This document shows, one piece after another, positions 25,008 to 32,957 of a stretch of DNA of 64,000 nt (position 1 is its first letter; every line of letters starts with the position of its first letter). The notes under the pieces are model-generated. The model saw only the letters and a program-made list of their open reading frames with translations. It had not been told where the DNA came from and did not search any database. Location of the stretch: assembly GCA_965226805.1 (NCBI GenBank), contig CBDDDW010000029.1:1-64000 (forward strand). The letters are read 5' to 3'. The position numbers and the translations under genes are program-made. This DNA is from CBDDDW01 sp965226805. GTDB taxonomy: Bacteria > Chloroflexota > Dehalococcoidia > Lucifugimonadales > JAGWBF01.

Positions 25008-26240
25008 ATGAATCGATCTCAGCTCTTGGAACTGCTACTGAATGGTGAGAACTCTGGGTTGGAGTTCAAGCGTGACGACATACAACCACAGAGGCTTGCT
25101 GGAGAGATCGTGGCCCTGCTGAATTTGGAGGGCGGCCACATTTTGCTTGGGATTGAAGATGATGCAACCGCTTCGGGGCTTACGCGAGAGCCGAAAGAGG
25201 CCGAAGAATGGGTTATGCAAATAGCACGAGACCACATCCAACCTGCTGTGATCCCGTATTGGGAGACCCTAGAATGGGGCGAGGGTATTGTTATCGGTGT
25301 TGTCTCCCTGCCTGCTGATGCACCTGACAAGCCATATAAGGTGAAGAGCGGTTCTTCCTGGGTCACGCGAATCCGTGTAGGAACGACAACTCGGGACGCA
25401 TCTAGAGAAGAGGAAGAACGCCTATACCAACAGTCTGGCCGGTTGAGGTACGGGCTAAAGCCAGTACTCGGAACGACGCCACGGGATTTGGACGTTCGAC
25501 GCCTTAGGGACTATTTCGTTCGAGTGCGAGGCGAGAACAGCTTTCCCTTCGACGATGCAGACAAGTTCGAAAGATTGCTTTTCAACCTGGAGCTAGTCAC
25601 CACGTCAGCCGGATACACTTCGGCGACAGTAGATGGACTGCTACTGTTTGGCGAAAACCTTGATCGCTTCCTTCCTCAATCTGGCATCAGAGCGATTTGC
25701 TACCAAGGAACCGAACCCGACTATGCCGTTCGTGCAGAGGAAATTATACGTGGGCCTCTCACACCCTTGGGCGGTAGAAGCGACTTAACGGTCGAACCTG
25801 GAGTCGTGGACCGGGCCTGGGATTTCGTGCGGCGCAACACAGCCTCCTCAGCGTGGCTTGAGGGTGCACAGCGGCATGAACGCAGGGAGTATCCAGAAGA
25901 AGTTCTGCGCGAAGTTCTGGTTAATGCATTGGTCCACCGCGACTATAGCATCGCCGGGACCGACGTCATGCTGTCAATATTTTCCGACCGCTTAGAGATT
26001 CAGAGCCCAGGTCGCTTGCCCAATACAGTTACTGTTGAGGGTATGAGGTCAGGCATGCGCTACGCCCGGAATCAGACACTTGTCAATGTCATGAGGGATT
26101 ACGGCTACGTTGACGCCCGCGGCATGGGGATCAGGAACAAAGTCATTCCACTTATGCACGTCAACAATGGAACAGAGCCTGAATTCATCGAAGAGGAAAA
26201 CCGATTCACCGTGCGGCTTTGGAAGGGAGCCACCCCGTGA
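25008..26240 (+). CDS. AlbA_2 (Schlafen-type) domain and HATPase_c_4 protein
   Basis: 410 residues. The N-terminal AlbA_2 domain (about 8-125) shows SGLEFKRDDIQPQRLAGEI and NLEGGHILLGIEDD. This domain is shared with Schlafen proteins and is linked to nucleic-acid binding or cleavage. The C-terminal half (about 275-405) has the ATP-binding HATPase_c_4 pattern: REVLVNALVHRDYSIAGTDV, FSDRLEIQSPGRLPNTVT, NQTLVNVMRDYGYVDARGMG. Proteins with this layout are often mis-named RecG-like helicases or transcriptional regulators. Only nine bases separate it from the upstream ATPase gene, so they share a transcript. Role in defence is inferred from partner and context. Confidence 0.85.
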   Translation: MNRSQLLELLLNGENSGLEFKRDDIQPQRLAGEIVALLNLEGGHILLGIEDDATASGLTREPKEAEEWVMQIARDHIQPAVIPYWETLEWGEGIVIGVVSLPADAPDKPYKVKSGSSWVTRIRVGTTTRDASREEEERLYQQSGRLRYGLKPVLGTTPRDLDVRRLRDYFVRVRGENSFPFDDADKFERLLFNLELVTTSAGYTSATVDGLLLFGENLDRFLPQSGIRAICYQGTEPDYAVRAEEIIRGPLTPLGGRSDLTVEPGVVDRAWDFVRRNTASSAWLEGAQRHERREYPEEVLREVLVNALVHRDYSIAGTDVMLSIFSDRLEIQSPGRLPNTVTVEGMRSGMRYARNQTLVNVMRDYGYVDARGMGIRNKVIPLMHVNNGTEPEFIEEENRFTVRLWKGATP

Positions 26241-26420
26241 TGCCCACGGGCAGTTGGACGTGGGCGTTGATCAAGAGTCTGATCGTCTCCATGTCCCCAT
26301 AACGTCTCAAAAGGCCTCCCTAATTCCTTCGATGTGAGCCCCCTAGCTTCACCTGGAAGATCGTACCACCTACCATGCGTCACGAGGGTATCGTGAAGGG
26401 AATTAGACTAGGGAACTCAA
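26241..26420. other. Spacer between AlbA_2 gene and IS3 element
   Basis: 180 bp with no gene. No clear terminator is visible; the IS3 terminal repeat begins at its right edge. Confidence 0.4.
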
Positions 26421-26433
26421 GTGGACCCCATCA

Positions 26434-27369
26434 TCAGGACAGCGGTGAGGCTAAAATAAGAGAGTCTACCGCTGGGGTGTCTCGTAAACCTTCATCCGAT
26501 TGTAAGGCTTGTGGATGTTCCAGTAAACACCTTTGTGGGCTCACTGCATGGAACACCTGACCCGGTGACCGATAGCCCAGGGCTTGATGGGGCCGCTCTT
26601 GGTTGTAGAAGGCCAGATAAGCCCCAATCCCTTTTCTGGCCTCAGTCCCATTTTGGTATGCCTTCAGGTACACCTCCTCGTACTTGATGCTGCGCCACAG
26701 CCGTTCCACGAAGACGTTGTCCATGCACCGGCCCCTGCCGTCCATGCTCACTTGAACGCCTTGCGCCAGCAGCATGCTGGTGAAGGCCTCGCTGGTGAAC
26801 TGGCTGCCCTGGTCGGTGTTGAAGATCTGTGGCCGACCCTTGCTCAAGGCCTCTTCCAGAGCCGCAACACAGAAGTCTACCTCCAGGGTGTTGGACAGCC
26901 GCCAGGCCAGCACGTAGCGGCTGTGCCAGTCCATGATGGCCATCAAGTAGAGGAAACCCCGAGCCATGGGTATGTAGGTGATGTCGGTGGCCCACACCTG
27001 GTTGACCCGGTTGATCTCCAGCCCCCTGAGCAAGTACGGATAGACCTTATGCCCTGGGTTTGGCTTGGTGGTGTTGGGACGCCGGTAGATGGCCTCCAGG
27101 CCTATCAGCTGCATCAGCCGGCGGACCCGCTTGCGGTTGACCTGGTGTCCGTGATTTCTGCGCCAGGCAGTCATCCTTCTGGAGCCGTAGAAAGGTGTCT
27201 TCAGGTACTGTTGGTCTATGAGGGCCATCAACTCCATGTCCTCGGCGCCGGCCTCGGTTGGCAGGTAGTACAACGAGGAGCGGCTGATACCCAGCAAGGC
27301 GCACTGGCGCACCAGAGACAGCTTCGGTTCTTCTCGGTCAATCATGGCCCGGCGTTGGGACCGGCTCAC
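26434..27369 (-). CDS. IS3 family transposase orfB (copy A)
   Basis: 311-residue DDE integrase-type transposase. HTH_21 region LSLVRQCALLGISRSSLYY (about 15-35), YGSRRMTAWRRNHGHQVNRK, then the rve core: Asp in QVWATDITYIPM, second Asp in IFNTDQGSQFTSEAF, Glu in VERLWRSIKYEEVYL, and final NQERPHQALGYRSPGQVF. All three catalytic residues are present. Overlaps orfA by four bases, allowing the usual -1 frameshift fusion product. Confidence 0.93.
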   Translation of the reverse strand: MSRSQRRAMIDREEPKLSLVRQCALLGISRSSLYYLPTEAGAEDMELMALIDQQYLKTPFYGSRRMTAWRRNHGHQVNRKRVRRLMQLIGLEAIYRRPNTTKPNPGHKVYPYLLRGLEINRVNQVWATDITYIPMARGFLYLMAIMDWHSRYVLAWRLSNTLEVDFCVAALEEALSKGRPQIFNTDQGSQFTSEAFTSMLLAQGVQVSMDGRGRCMDNVFVERLWRSIKYEEVYLKAYQNGTEARKGIGAYLAFYNQERPHQALGYRSPGQVFHAVSPQRCLLEHPQALQSDEGLRDTPAVDSLILASPLS

Positions 27370-27650
27370 AACCCGAAGCTCCGTGACAAAAAATCCCGTT
27401 CCACCTTGAGCTGCCCAATCTGTTGGTAGAGCTGGGCAGTGAGGACCTCTTGGTCCTTCTCCTGGCGTCCAGCACCATTTTCAAAGAGGTGCGGCGCCCC
27501 CTGAGTCAAGGCCTTCTTCCAGGCATGGATCTGGCTCGGGTGGACTTCAAACCGGCTGGCCAGCTCTGCAATGGTGTGCTCCCCCTGGAGCGCGGCCAAA
27601 GCCACTTTGCCCTTGAAGACTGGGCTGTGCTTCTTACGTGTTTGCTTCAT
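27366..27650 (-). CDS. IS3 family transposase orfA (copy A)
   Basis: 94-residue HTH protein: KHSPVFKGKVALAALQGEHT, then ELASRFEVHPSQIHAWKKAL, then a leucine-zipper-like tail (AQLYQQIGQLKVERDFLSR). Provides end recognition for the OrfAB transposase. Intact. Confidence 0.92.
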   Translation of the reverse strand: MKQTRKKHSPVFKGKVALAALQGEHTIAELASRFEVHPSQIHAWKKALTQGAPHLFENGAGRQEKDQEVLTAQLYQQIGQLKVERDFLSRSFGL

Positions 27651-27727
27651 GTCCTGCTCCTTCTTTCCGTCCTATTTTAGGAGCGGGACTCTCTCTTAGC
27701 CACCTGTCCGAATTTTGGGGACCACCT

Positions 27728-28116
27728 CAGTCTGCTGCCCACACCTGGTTGACTCTATCGATCTCAAGGCCTCTGAGCAGGTAGGGATACACCTTGTGTC
27801 CTGAATCCGGCATGGTGGTCCTCGGTCGGCGGTAGATGGCCTCGATGCCCATCCGTCGCATCAGCCTCTGAACCCGCTTCCTGTTGACCTGGTGTCCCTG
27901 ACCCCTGAGCCAGACGGCCATCTTCCTTGAGCCGTAGAAGGGCGTCAGCAGATACTGCTTGTCAACCAGTCCCATCAACTCCAACTCGTACTCGTCAGCC
28001 TGGACGGGGCTGTAGTAGGCTGACGACCGGCTGATATCCAGCAGCTCACACTGCCTGACCACAGACAACTCATGGTGGCCCCGGTCAATCATAGCTCGCC
28101 TTTCATGGCGACTCAT
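27728..28116 (-). pseudogene. IS3 orfB N-terminal half (copy B), cut at the catalytic core
   Basis: Closely related to copy A orfB (MSRHERRAMIDRGHHELSVV ... DRVNQVWAAD). It stops at the first catalytic Asp, where the DNA changes to the terminal repeat of copy A. The missing half is found on the opposite strand at 28474-28944, starting at exactly the next residues (DITYIPM). Confidence 0.88.
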
Positions 28117-28397
28117 GGACCGGACCTCCCTGACAAAAAATCCCGCTCCACCGTCAGTTGACCTATCTGCTGGTAGAGCTTGGCTACCAACTCCTCTTGG
28201 CCCTTGCCTTGCTGTCCATGCCCGGGCCTGAACAGCTGCGGCGCACTCTCGACCAGTTGCTTCTTCCAGGTATGGATCAGCGTCGGATGAATCTCAAACC
28301 GGCTGGCAAGCTCCGAGATGGTCTGATCTCCTCGAAGAGCTGCCAAGGCTACCTTGGCCTTGAACGCCCTACCGTGCTTCCTGCGTGATTGCTTCAT
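28113..28397 (-). CDS. IS3 family transposase orfA (copy B)
   Basis: 94-residue HTH protein with KHGRAFKAKVALAALRGDQT, ELASRFEIHPTLIHTWKKQL and the zipper tail. Intact but its orfB is split, so the element is defective. The upstream terminal repeat (GGGGTCCACCTCAG, ending at about 28479) directly touches the inverted second half of orfB. Confidence 0.88.
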   Translation of the reverse strand: MKQSRRKHGRAFKAKVALAALRGDQTISELASRFEIHPTLIHTWKKQLVESAPQLFRPGHGQQGKGQEELVAKLYQQIGQLTVERDFLSGRSGP

Positions 28398-28473
28398 CTC
28401 ATGCTCCTTTCGCCTACGTCTTTCTAGGAGCCTGACTGTAGCTTAACCACCTGTCTAGTTTTTGGGGTCCACC

Positions 28474-28944
28474 TCAGACATCACCTACATCCCGATGGTC
28501 CATGGGTTCATGTACCTGGTGTGCGTCATGGACTGGCACAGCCGGTACGTGCTGTCGTGGAGGCTGTCCAACACACTGGAAGCCGACTCCTGCGTTGATG
28601 CATTGGAGGAGGCGTTGAGCAGGGACCTGCCTGGGGTATTCAACACGGACCAAGGGAGTCAGTTCACCTCTGAAGCCTTCACCTCGGTACTGGTGGCTCA
28701 TGGAGTGAGGATCAGCATGGACTCAGTAGGCAGCTACATGGACAATGTGTTCGTGGAGCGGCTGTGGAGGAGCGTGAAGTACGAGGAGGTGTATCTGAAG
28801 GCGTACGAGAGTGTGGCAGAGGCCAGGGCCGGAATTGGAGCTTACCTGAGATTCTACAACAGCGAGCGCCCTCACCAGACCCTCGACTACAGAACTCCGG
28901 CCCAGGTGTTCGAGGAAGGAACCAGGTACACCAGTCTGAGGTGA
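28474..28944 (+). pseudogene. IS3 orfB C-terminal half (copy B), inverted
   Basis: Encodes DITYIPMVHGFMYLV, the second Asp (FNTDQGSQFTSEAF), the Glu region (VERLWRSVKYEEVYLKAY) and SERPHQTLDYRTPAQVF, on the strand opposite to its own N-terminal half. Inverting 27731-28475 would rejoin it in frame as QVWAADITYIP. The element's right end follows (TTGGGTCCACTTCAG near 29030-29044). Confidence 0.88.
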
Positions 28945-29061
28945 GCCTCACCCCGGAACTGGTGCCCGCCTGACAATGGATTGGTGTGCTATACTCTAGC
29001 TTAACAAGCCTCGATTCCTGTCCAAAGGATTGGGTCCACTTCAGAGCCTGTCGCTCCGCCT

Positions 29062-29499
29062 TTGTATGAGCGATTAAATGTCCGGTTCTACGCCGAGGGG
29101 GAAACTTCAGGCTGGGACCAGCTGGGAGTTCCACTGGAAAACGGCGCCGCCATCATATATACGAGTCGCAATCATGGTTCAGTCGTAGTGACTACCGAAT
29201 GTATCCAACAGGTTTTGATAAGGCTCCCAACCGTGGTAGAACGATACAGCAAGAAAAGAGGGGCAACCGATAACGAGAAAAGAATAGAGCGAGTAAGCAA
29301 AAAGATTGCGGAGCTGCAATCGTGTCAGGACGATCCAAGACAGTTGTTGGCGATACTTGAGAAGACTTGGAAAATCCCAAAGCTCGGCGATACAACTGAC
29401 TTAGAATCCACAGTAGTCGGACTTCACAATCGAAGAAAAACGGGCCAAAGCTGTTCCAACCACTACATCTGTTTGGACATTCTCCATCCTCACAAGTGA
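29062..29499 (+). CDS. Hypothetical protein, possibly 5'-truncated
   Basis: 145 residues from the first start codon; the frame is open back to the IS3 end, so the true beginning may have been lost. Composition is lower in GC than the neighbourhood. Visible features: NVRFYAEGETSGWDQLG, a basic helix (VVERYSKKRGATDNEKRIER) and a second helix (QLLAILEKTWKIPKLG). No family recognised. It could be an accessory gene cut by the IS3 insertion. Confidence 0.4.
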   Translation: MYERLNVRFYAEGETSGWDQLGVPLENGAAIIYTSRNHGSVVVTTECIQQVLIRLPTVVERYSKKRGATDNEKRIERVSKKIAELQSCQDDPRQLLAILEKTWKIPKLGDTTDLESTVVGLHNRRKTGQSCSNHYICLDILHPHK

Positions 29500-29789
29500 A
29501 CTGGCGCTGTAAAGCCTACAGATAACCAAAGTCTAGCTTCTCAACGGATTGCGACGTGTAGTAATGGGGGCGGTCAAAGGTTGGCTGCGCGAGCATGGGC
29601 GGCATTGCCGCCGCCCATGCGGTCCTGTCATAATCGTGGGGTGGTGGGCCGGGCCTTGGGGGAGCCTCACAGTCCCCCCAGCCACATCTCGAAGATTGCT
29701 CCACCTACTATCCACTTAGGCCCACCAGACGGGACTAAATCAAGTATGTGGGCGACTTTAAGGCAGACCTTACCAAGGCCGACCCCTCA
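29500..29789. other. Gene-free stretch with strong hairpin
   Basis: About 290 bp. The minus strand holds a 62-codon open frame ending QPTFDRPHYYTSQSVEKLDF that could be a protein C-terminus, but its upstream part is low quality. The main feature is the hairpin listed separately. Confidence 0.35.
29593..29620. terminator. Perfect 11-bp stem hairpin
   Basis: GCATGGGCGGC and GCCGCCCATGC separated by six bases. No T tract follows on either strand, so it is either a weak bidirectional terminator after the minus-strand GlcG gene or a REP-like palindrome. Confidence 0.45.
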
Positions 29790-30185
29790 CTAGAGAGCTT
29801 CTGCTCCAACCTGGGCGCACTCCTCGTCTTGCTCGCGGTTCGCCCCTCCGATGCCGCAGGCTCCCTCTACAACACCATTTCGCACGATTGGAACCGCTCC
29901 CTGCCCTATCGCGAGATGCCCTCCCTCCATTTCTGCTATGTACCTCACGAGAGCGGTATCAGCGTGTTCCTCCAGAAGGCCACCGGACCTCCCGAAACAA
30001 GCGGACGCGACGGCCTTCCCCTGGCATCCATAGCCGGCGGCCCAGTTAGCGCCATCCATGCGGCTGAAGCCCATCAGCCGACCCCCTGCGTCACACACCG
30101 CCACGCATATCTTGATGTTGAGTGCCCCAGCCTTTGCCACAGCTGCTTCGAGGATCCGGCTTACCTCTGCTCTGGTTAAAACCAT
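29790..30185 (-). CDS. GlcG/HbpS family (DUF336) protein
   Basis: 131-residue DUF336/GlcG-like protein. Family pattern: LTRAEVSRILEAAVAKAGAL, ICVAVCDAGGRLMGFSRMDG, GKAVASACFGRSG, QGAVPIIVRNGVV-like near residue 100 (here QGAVPIVRNGVVEGACGIGG) and the acidic end EQDEECAQVGAEAL. Members bind haem or cobalamin-like ligands or occur beside oxidoreductases; the true substrate is unknown. AAGGAGGG precedes the start. A broken second copy lies just upstream. Confidence 0.87.
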   Translation of the reverse strand: MVLTRAEVSRILEAAVAKAGALNIKICVAVCDAGGRLMGFSRMDGANWAAGYGCQGKAVASACFGRSGGLLEEHADTALVRYIAEMEGGHLAIGQGAVPIVRNGVVEGACGIGGANREQDEECAQVGAEAL

Positions 30186-30213
30186 CTGATGCCCTCCTTT
30201 CAGTTTGTTTTCT

Positions 30214-30390
30214 TAGAGAGCTTCTGCTCCAGCCTGGGCACACTCATCGTCCTGCTGGCTCGTGCCTACGCCACACGCCCTGCGACGACGCCGTTTCGGA
30301 TAATAGGTACGGCGCCTTGGACCAGGATCGCGTGTCCCCTTAGGCCGGGGTGGCGCCCGAAGCGATCCCCGGGCTCCTCATTCGCCTCCA
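30214..30390 (-). pseudogene. Degenerate second GlcG-like copy
   Basis: Upstream of the intact gene, the minus strand encodes AILVQGAVPIIRNGVVAG, then after one frame change DDECAQAGAEAL and a stop at about 30220. This is the C-terminal third of the same family, about 75 percent identical at DNA level over the last 45 bp. Only the end survives. Confidence 0.55.
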
Positions 30391-30397
30391 CCCTCGC

Positions 30398-31408
30398 CTA
30401 CAGGTTGAACTGAGGTTCTACGTAATCCTTCTCTTTGACGTAAATCTGTAGGCGGTGCCGCTGCTGGTCCGCCACGATGATATGGCTCTTGTCATCGATC
30501 CTCACCGCCACTGGGTAGCAGAACCGCCGCTCGGGATCGTGGTTCTTGGCGTGGCGGCGTGCCTTTGCGTGGTCGGGGCTCGCGTCCATGAACATCTGTG
30601 CCCATTTGGAAAGCTGTCCGGCGTCACCGCTAAAGCTGGTAATATAACGGCCGTCTGCTTGATAGGCGTGGACCTTGCTGGCGCTCCAGTCCACGACGTA
30701 CACGTCGCCCTCATCGTCGACGGCTAAACCGCTAGGCCTGTCCAGCTCTCCTTCGCCACTTCCGGGAGCGCCGAAGCTCATCAGGTATCGCCCATCGGGA
30801 TTGAACTTCTGTACTCGGCTGTTCCGCCAGTCGGCAACGTATACATCGCCCTGATCATCGAAGGCGATCCCCCAGGGCATATCGAACTCGCCATCACCTC
30901 TGCCCGCACCACCCCAGCCGCCCAGGAACCTGCCATCCTTCGTAAACCGCTGGACTAGGTTCTTATCTCTATCTACCATCCATAAATTGTCATCTTTGTC
31001 GAAGGCGAGACCTGACGGACGGCTCAACTCCCCCTCTCCCGCTCCCGGAGTCCCCCACTTGCGCAGAAACCCGCCGTCCTTATCGAATACCGAGATCCGG
31101 TTGAGCCACTCGTCGGCCACATAAACGTTCTCATCCCTGTCAACGGCAATCGCGGTGACCTCCATAAACTGCCCGTCTTCGGCTCCCAGGGAGCCGAAGT
31201 CCAGAAGGAACTCTTCCTCTATAGTCAATTTGGTGACTCTAGCCGAAGTTGGGGTGTAGCCATCGCCGCGATTGAGTACATAGATGTTCTCTCGCGAAAC
31301 CACGGCCAGGTCCGCAGGAAACCGGAATCCGGGCCCGGGCTGGTTGCTGAGCCGGCCGATGGAGTGGCTATAAGTGTAGGTCCGCCCTGATACAGTTCGT
31401 GTGAGCAT
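30398..31408 (-). CDS. NHL-repeat beta-propeller protein
   Basis: 336 residues composed of about six NHL repeats, each with a core like PSGLAFDKDDNLWMVDRDKN and VQRFTKDGRFLGGWGG. Repeats start near residues 30, 80, 130, 175, 222 and 288. No signal peptide is visible. NHL propellers are binding scaffolds; in this group they are often encoded near DUF1800 and amidohydrolase-type genes. It lies 70 bp downstream of the DUF1800 gene on the same strand, so the two are probably co-transcribed. Confidence 0.88.
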   Translation of the reverse strand: MLTRTVSGRTYTYSHSIGRLSNQPGPGFRFPADLAVVSRENIYVLNRGDGYTPTSARVTKLTIEEEFLLDFGSLGAEDGQFMEVTAIAVDRDENVYVADEWLNRISVFDKDGGFLRKWGTPGAGEGELSRPSGLAFDKDDNLWMVDRDKNLVQRFTKDGRFLGGWGGAGRGDGEFDMPWGIAFDDQGDVYVADWRNSRVQKFNPDGRYLMSFGAPGSGEGELDRPSGLAVDDEGDVYVVDWSASKVHAYQADGRYITSFSGDAGQLSKWAQMFMDASPDHAKARRHAKNHDPERRFCYPVAVRIDDKSHIIVADQQRHRLQIYVKEKDYVEPQFNL

Positions 31409-31480
31409 CGCTAGCCTCTGGGACCGAAATATATCTCCCCGGTTGTCCTGGGGAGCGGGGATTCACTGGCCCGATGCGGA

Positions 31481-32896
31481 CTAGCCGGACTGATATTCCC
31501 TGGAGGCCGCAATCAGGCCCAGCATGTCTGCAACCCGCCTGGCGGAGCCTGCGGAGGTCTCCTCCGTGTTCCAATCTACCTCGCCCATCTGCACCGCGGA
31601 GGTCATAAGCTCCTGGCGGGTCTCCTCGTTAACTTCAACGGGTCCAACAAGATCGAGACAACTATCCACAAGCTGCTCTGGAGAGATGGTTCCCTGGGTC
31701 CTCACTCTTCCGACGATGTCTTGGACGCCCGGCATGCTGAGGTCCGAGACCCGGTCGGCAACGAAGTTAATGCGCTCCACAAGGGCGCCGCTATCTATCC
31801 ACTCAGCTCCCGTGTGCCAGCCTTCAACACTGGGTGGGTCCAGAAGTGCCTGCCCCATATAGGTGAGCTCCAGTGCCAGATCCATGAGGCCCGGCTTGGG
31901 AGTCCCCTTGAAGTCGCCCACCAGGTTCATGGTACCCACAACCACCTCCGCGGGACTTCTCACCTTCAAGAATCGGGCTTCTTTGAAAAAGTCGGAGTTC
32001 AAGATGACGCGCAAGGTGGAGCGTATGTCATAGCCTGAGCTTACGAAGGTATCTCCTATGATATTGATGGCTACGGGATCGCGTGGCGACGTAGTCTGCC
32101 AGGCGGGAACCTGTGCCTCATCGGCCACGAAAAAATTGTACAAGTGTCGCGCCATGAACCTGGCTGTCGCCGGCTGGCGCACGATAATCTCGATTATGTC
32201 CTCGCCGTTGAACCTGCCCCGCTGGCCCAGGAACACCTTCTCCCCGTCGTCATGGTCCGTCGGATCGTACTCGAACTCCCAGCTATGCATGCCGTAAGGG
32301 AGACGAGGAAGCTTGCGGCTGATGGTCCAGCCGGTGAAGGCCCGAGAGCACTCGAAGACGTCATTCTCGGTGTAGTTGCCCACCCCCATGGAGAAGAGCT
32401 CCAGGAGCTCCCTTCCCCAGTTCTCGTTGGGCGCGTCCTTGTGGTTCTCATTGTTGTCCAACCAGTAGATCATGGCCGGATTCTTGGCCAGTTCCATCAG
32501 CAAGGCCCAGTAGCTGCCCATACCATAGGCACGAAACATCTTTATCTGGGCAAGTATTTCGTTGGAGTTGCTTACTTTAGATTCTCCCGTCGCGAAGAGA
32601 TGGTGCCAGAAGAGGGCCATCTTCTCCTCCAGCGGGCGCTGAGTATTGATCATTTGCCAGGCGTAGTTGGCCTGTGCCGGTAAGGGATTATCTCCCGGTA
32701 TCATGGCAGACGGCAAGTGCCGGAACAGCAGATTCTCGTCCGCCGGAGGAAGCCCGTACTCCTCGGGGTTCAGCAGCTCTTCGACAGTCTCTTCGTATCC
32801 CTTGGCGACGCGCTCTTCCAGCTCCGAGCGCGGGGCTCCAAATCCTGCGCGTCGCATCAGGTGGGACATCAATGCTATGCCGTCTTTGTACGCCAT
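31481..32896 (-). CDS. DUF1800 family protein
   Basis: 471 residues with the full DUF1800 pattern: LMSHLMRRAGFGAPRSELEE at the N-terminus, FWHHLFATGESKV (about 97), NWGRELLELFSMGVGNYTE (about 158-178), FTGWTIS (about 190), FMARHLYNFFVADE (about 245) and DPPSVEGWHTGAEWID (about 355). Function is uncharacterised; DUF1800 proteins are widespread in Chloroflexota, Planctomycetota and Bacteroidota and are commonly paired with DUF1501 genes, which are not seen here. First of a short minus-strand set with the NHL gene; 62 bp downstream of the lipoprotein gene. Confidence 0.92.
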   Translation of the reverse strand: MAYKDGIALMSHLMRRAGFGAPRSELEERVAKGYEETVEELLNPEEYGLPPADENLLFRHLPSAMIPGDNPLPAQANYAWQMINTQRPLEEKMALFWHHLFATGESKVSNSNEILAQIKMFRAYGMGSYWALLMELAKNPAMIYWLDNNENHKDAPNENWGRELLELFSMGVGNYTENDVFECSRAFTGWTISRKLPRLPYGMHSWEFEYDPTDHDDGEKVFLGQRGRFNGEDIIEIIVRQPATARFMARHLYNFFVADEAQVPAWQTTSPRDPVAINIIGDTFVSSGYDIRSTLRVILNSDFFKEARFLKVRSPAEVVVGTMNLVGDFKGTPKPGLMDLALELTYMGQALLDPPSVEGWHTGAEWIDSGALVERINFVADRVSDLSMPGVQDIVGRVRTQGTISPEQLVDSCLDLVGPVEVNEETRQELMTSAVQMGEVDWNTEETSAGSARRVADMLGLIAASREYQSG

Positions 32897-32957
32897 CCGG
32901 CTCCCTCCACGCTCTGCGCAGCGGCTTTTAGGAACCCTGGTGCCGGAACTTACGCTG

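Larger units (their letters stand above)
26421..27726 (-). mobile_element. IS3 family element, copy A (intact)
   Basis: Inverted terminal repeats: left GTGGACCCCATCATCAGGAC at 26421 and right, read on the minus strand, GTGGTCCCCAAAATTCGGAC ending at 27726, continuing as AG.GGT..GCTAA on both sides. It encloses orfA and orfB in the usual overlapping arrangement. It interrupts a related IS3 copy on its right side. Confidence 0.75.

Noticed and set aside
26434..27369. Plus-strand frame over IS3 copy A resembling a long protein
   Set aside because: It is the antisense of orfB, whose catalytic motifs are complete.
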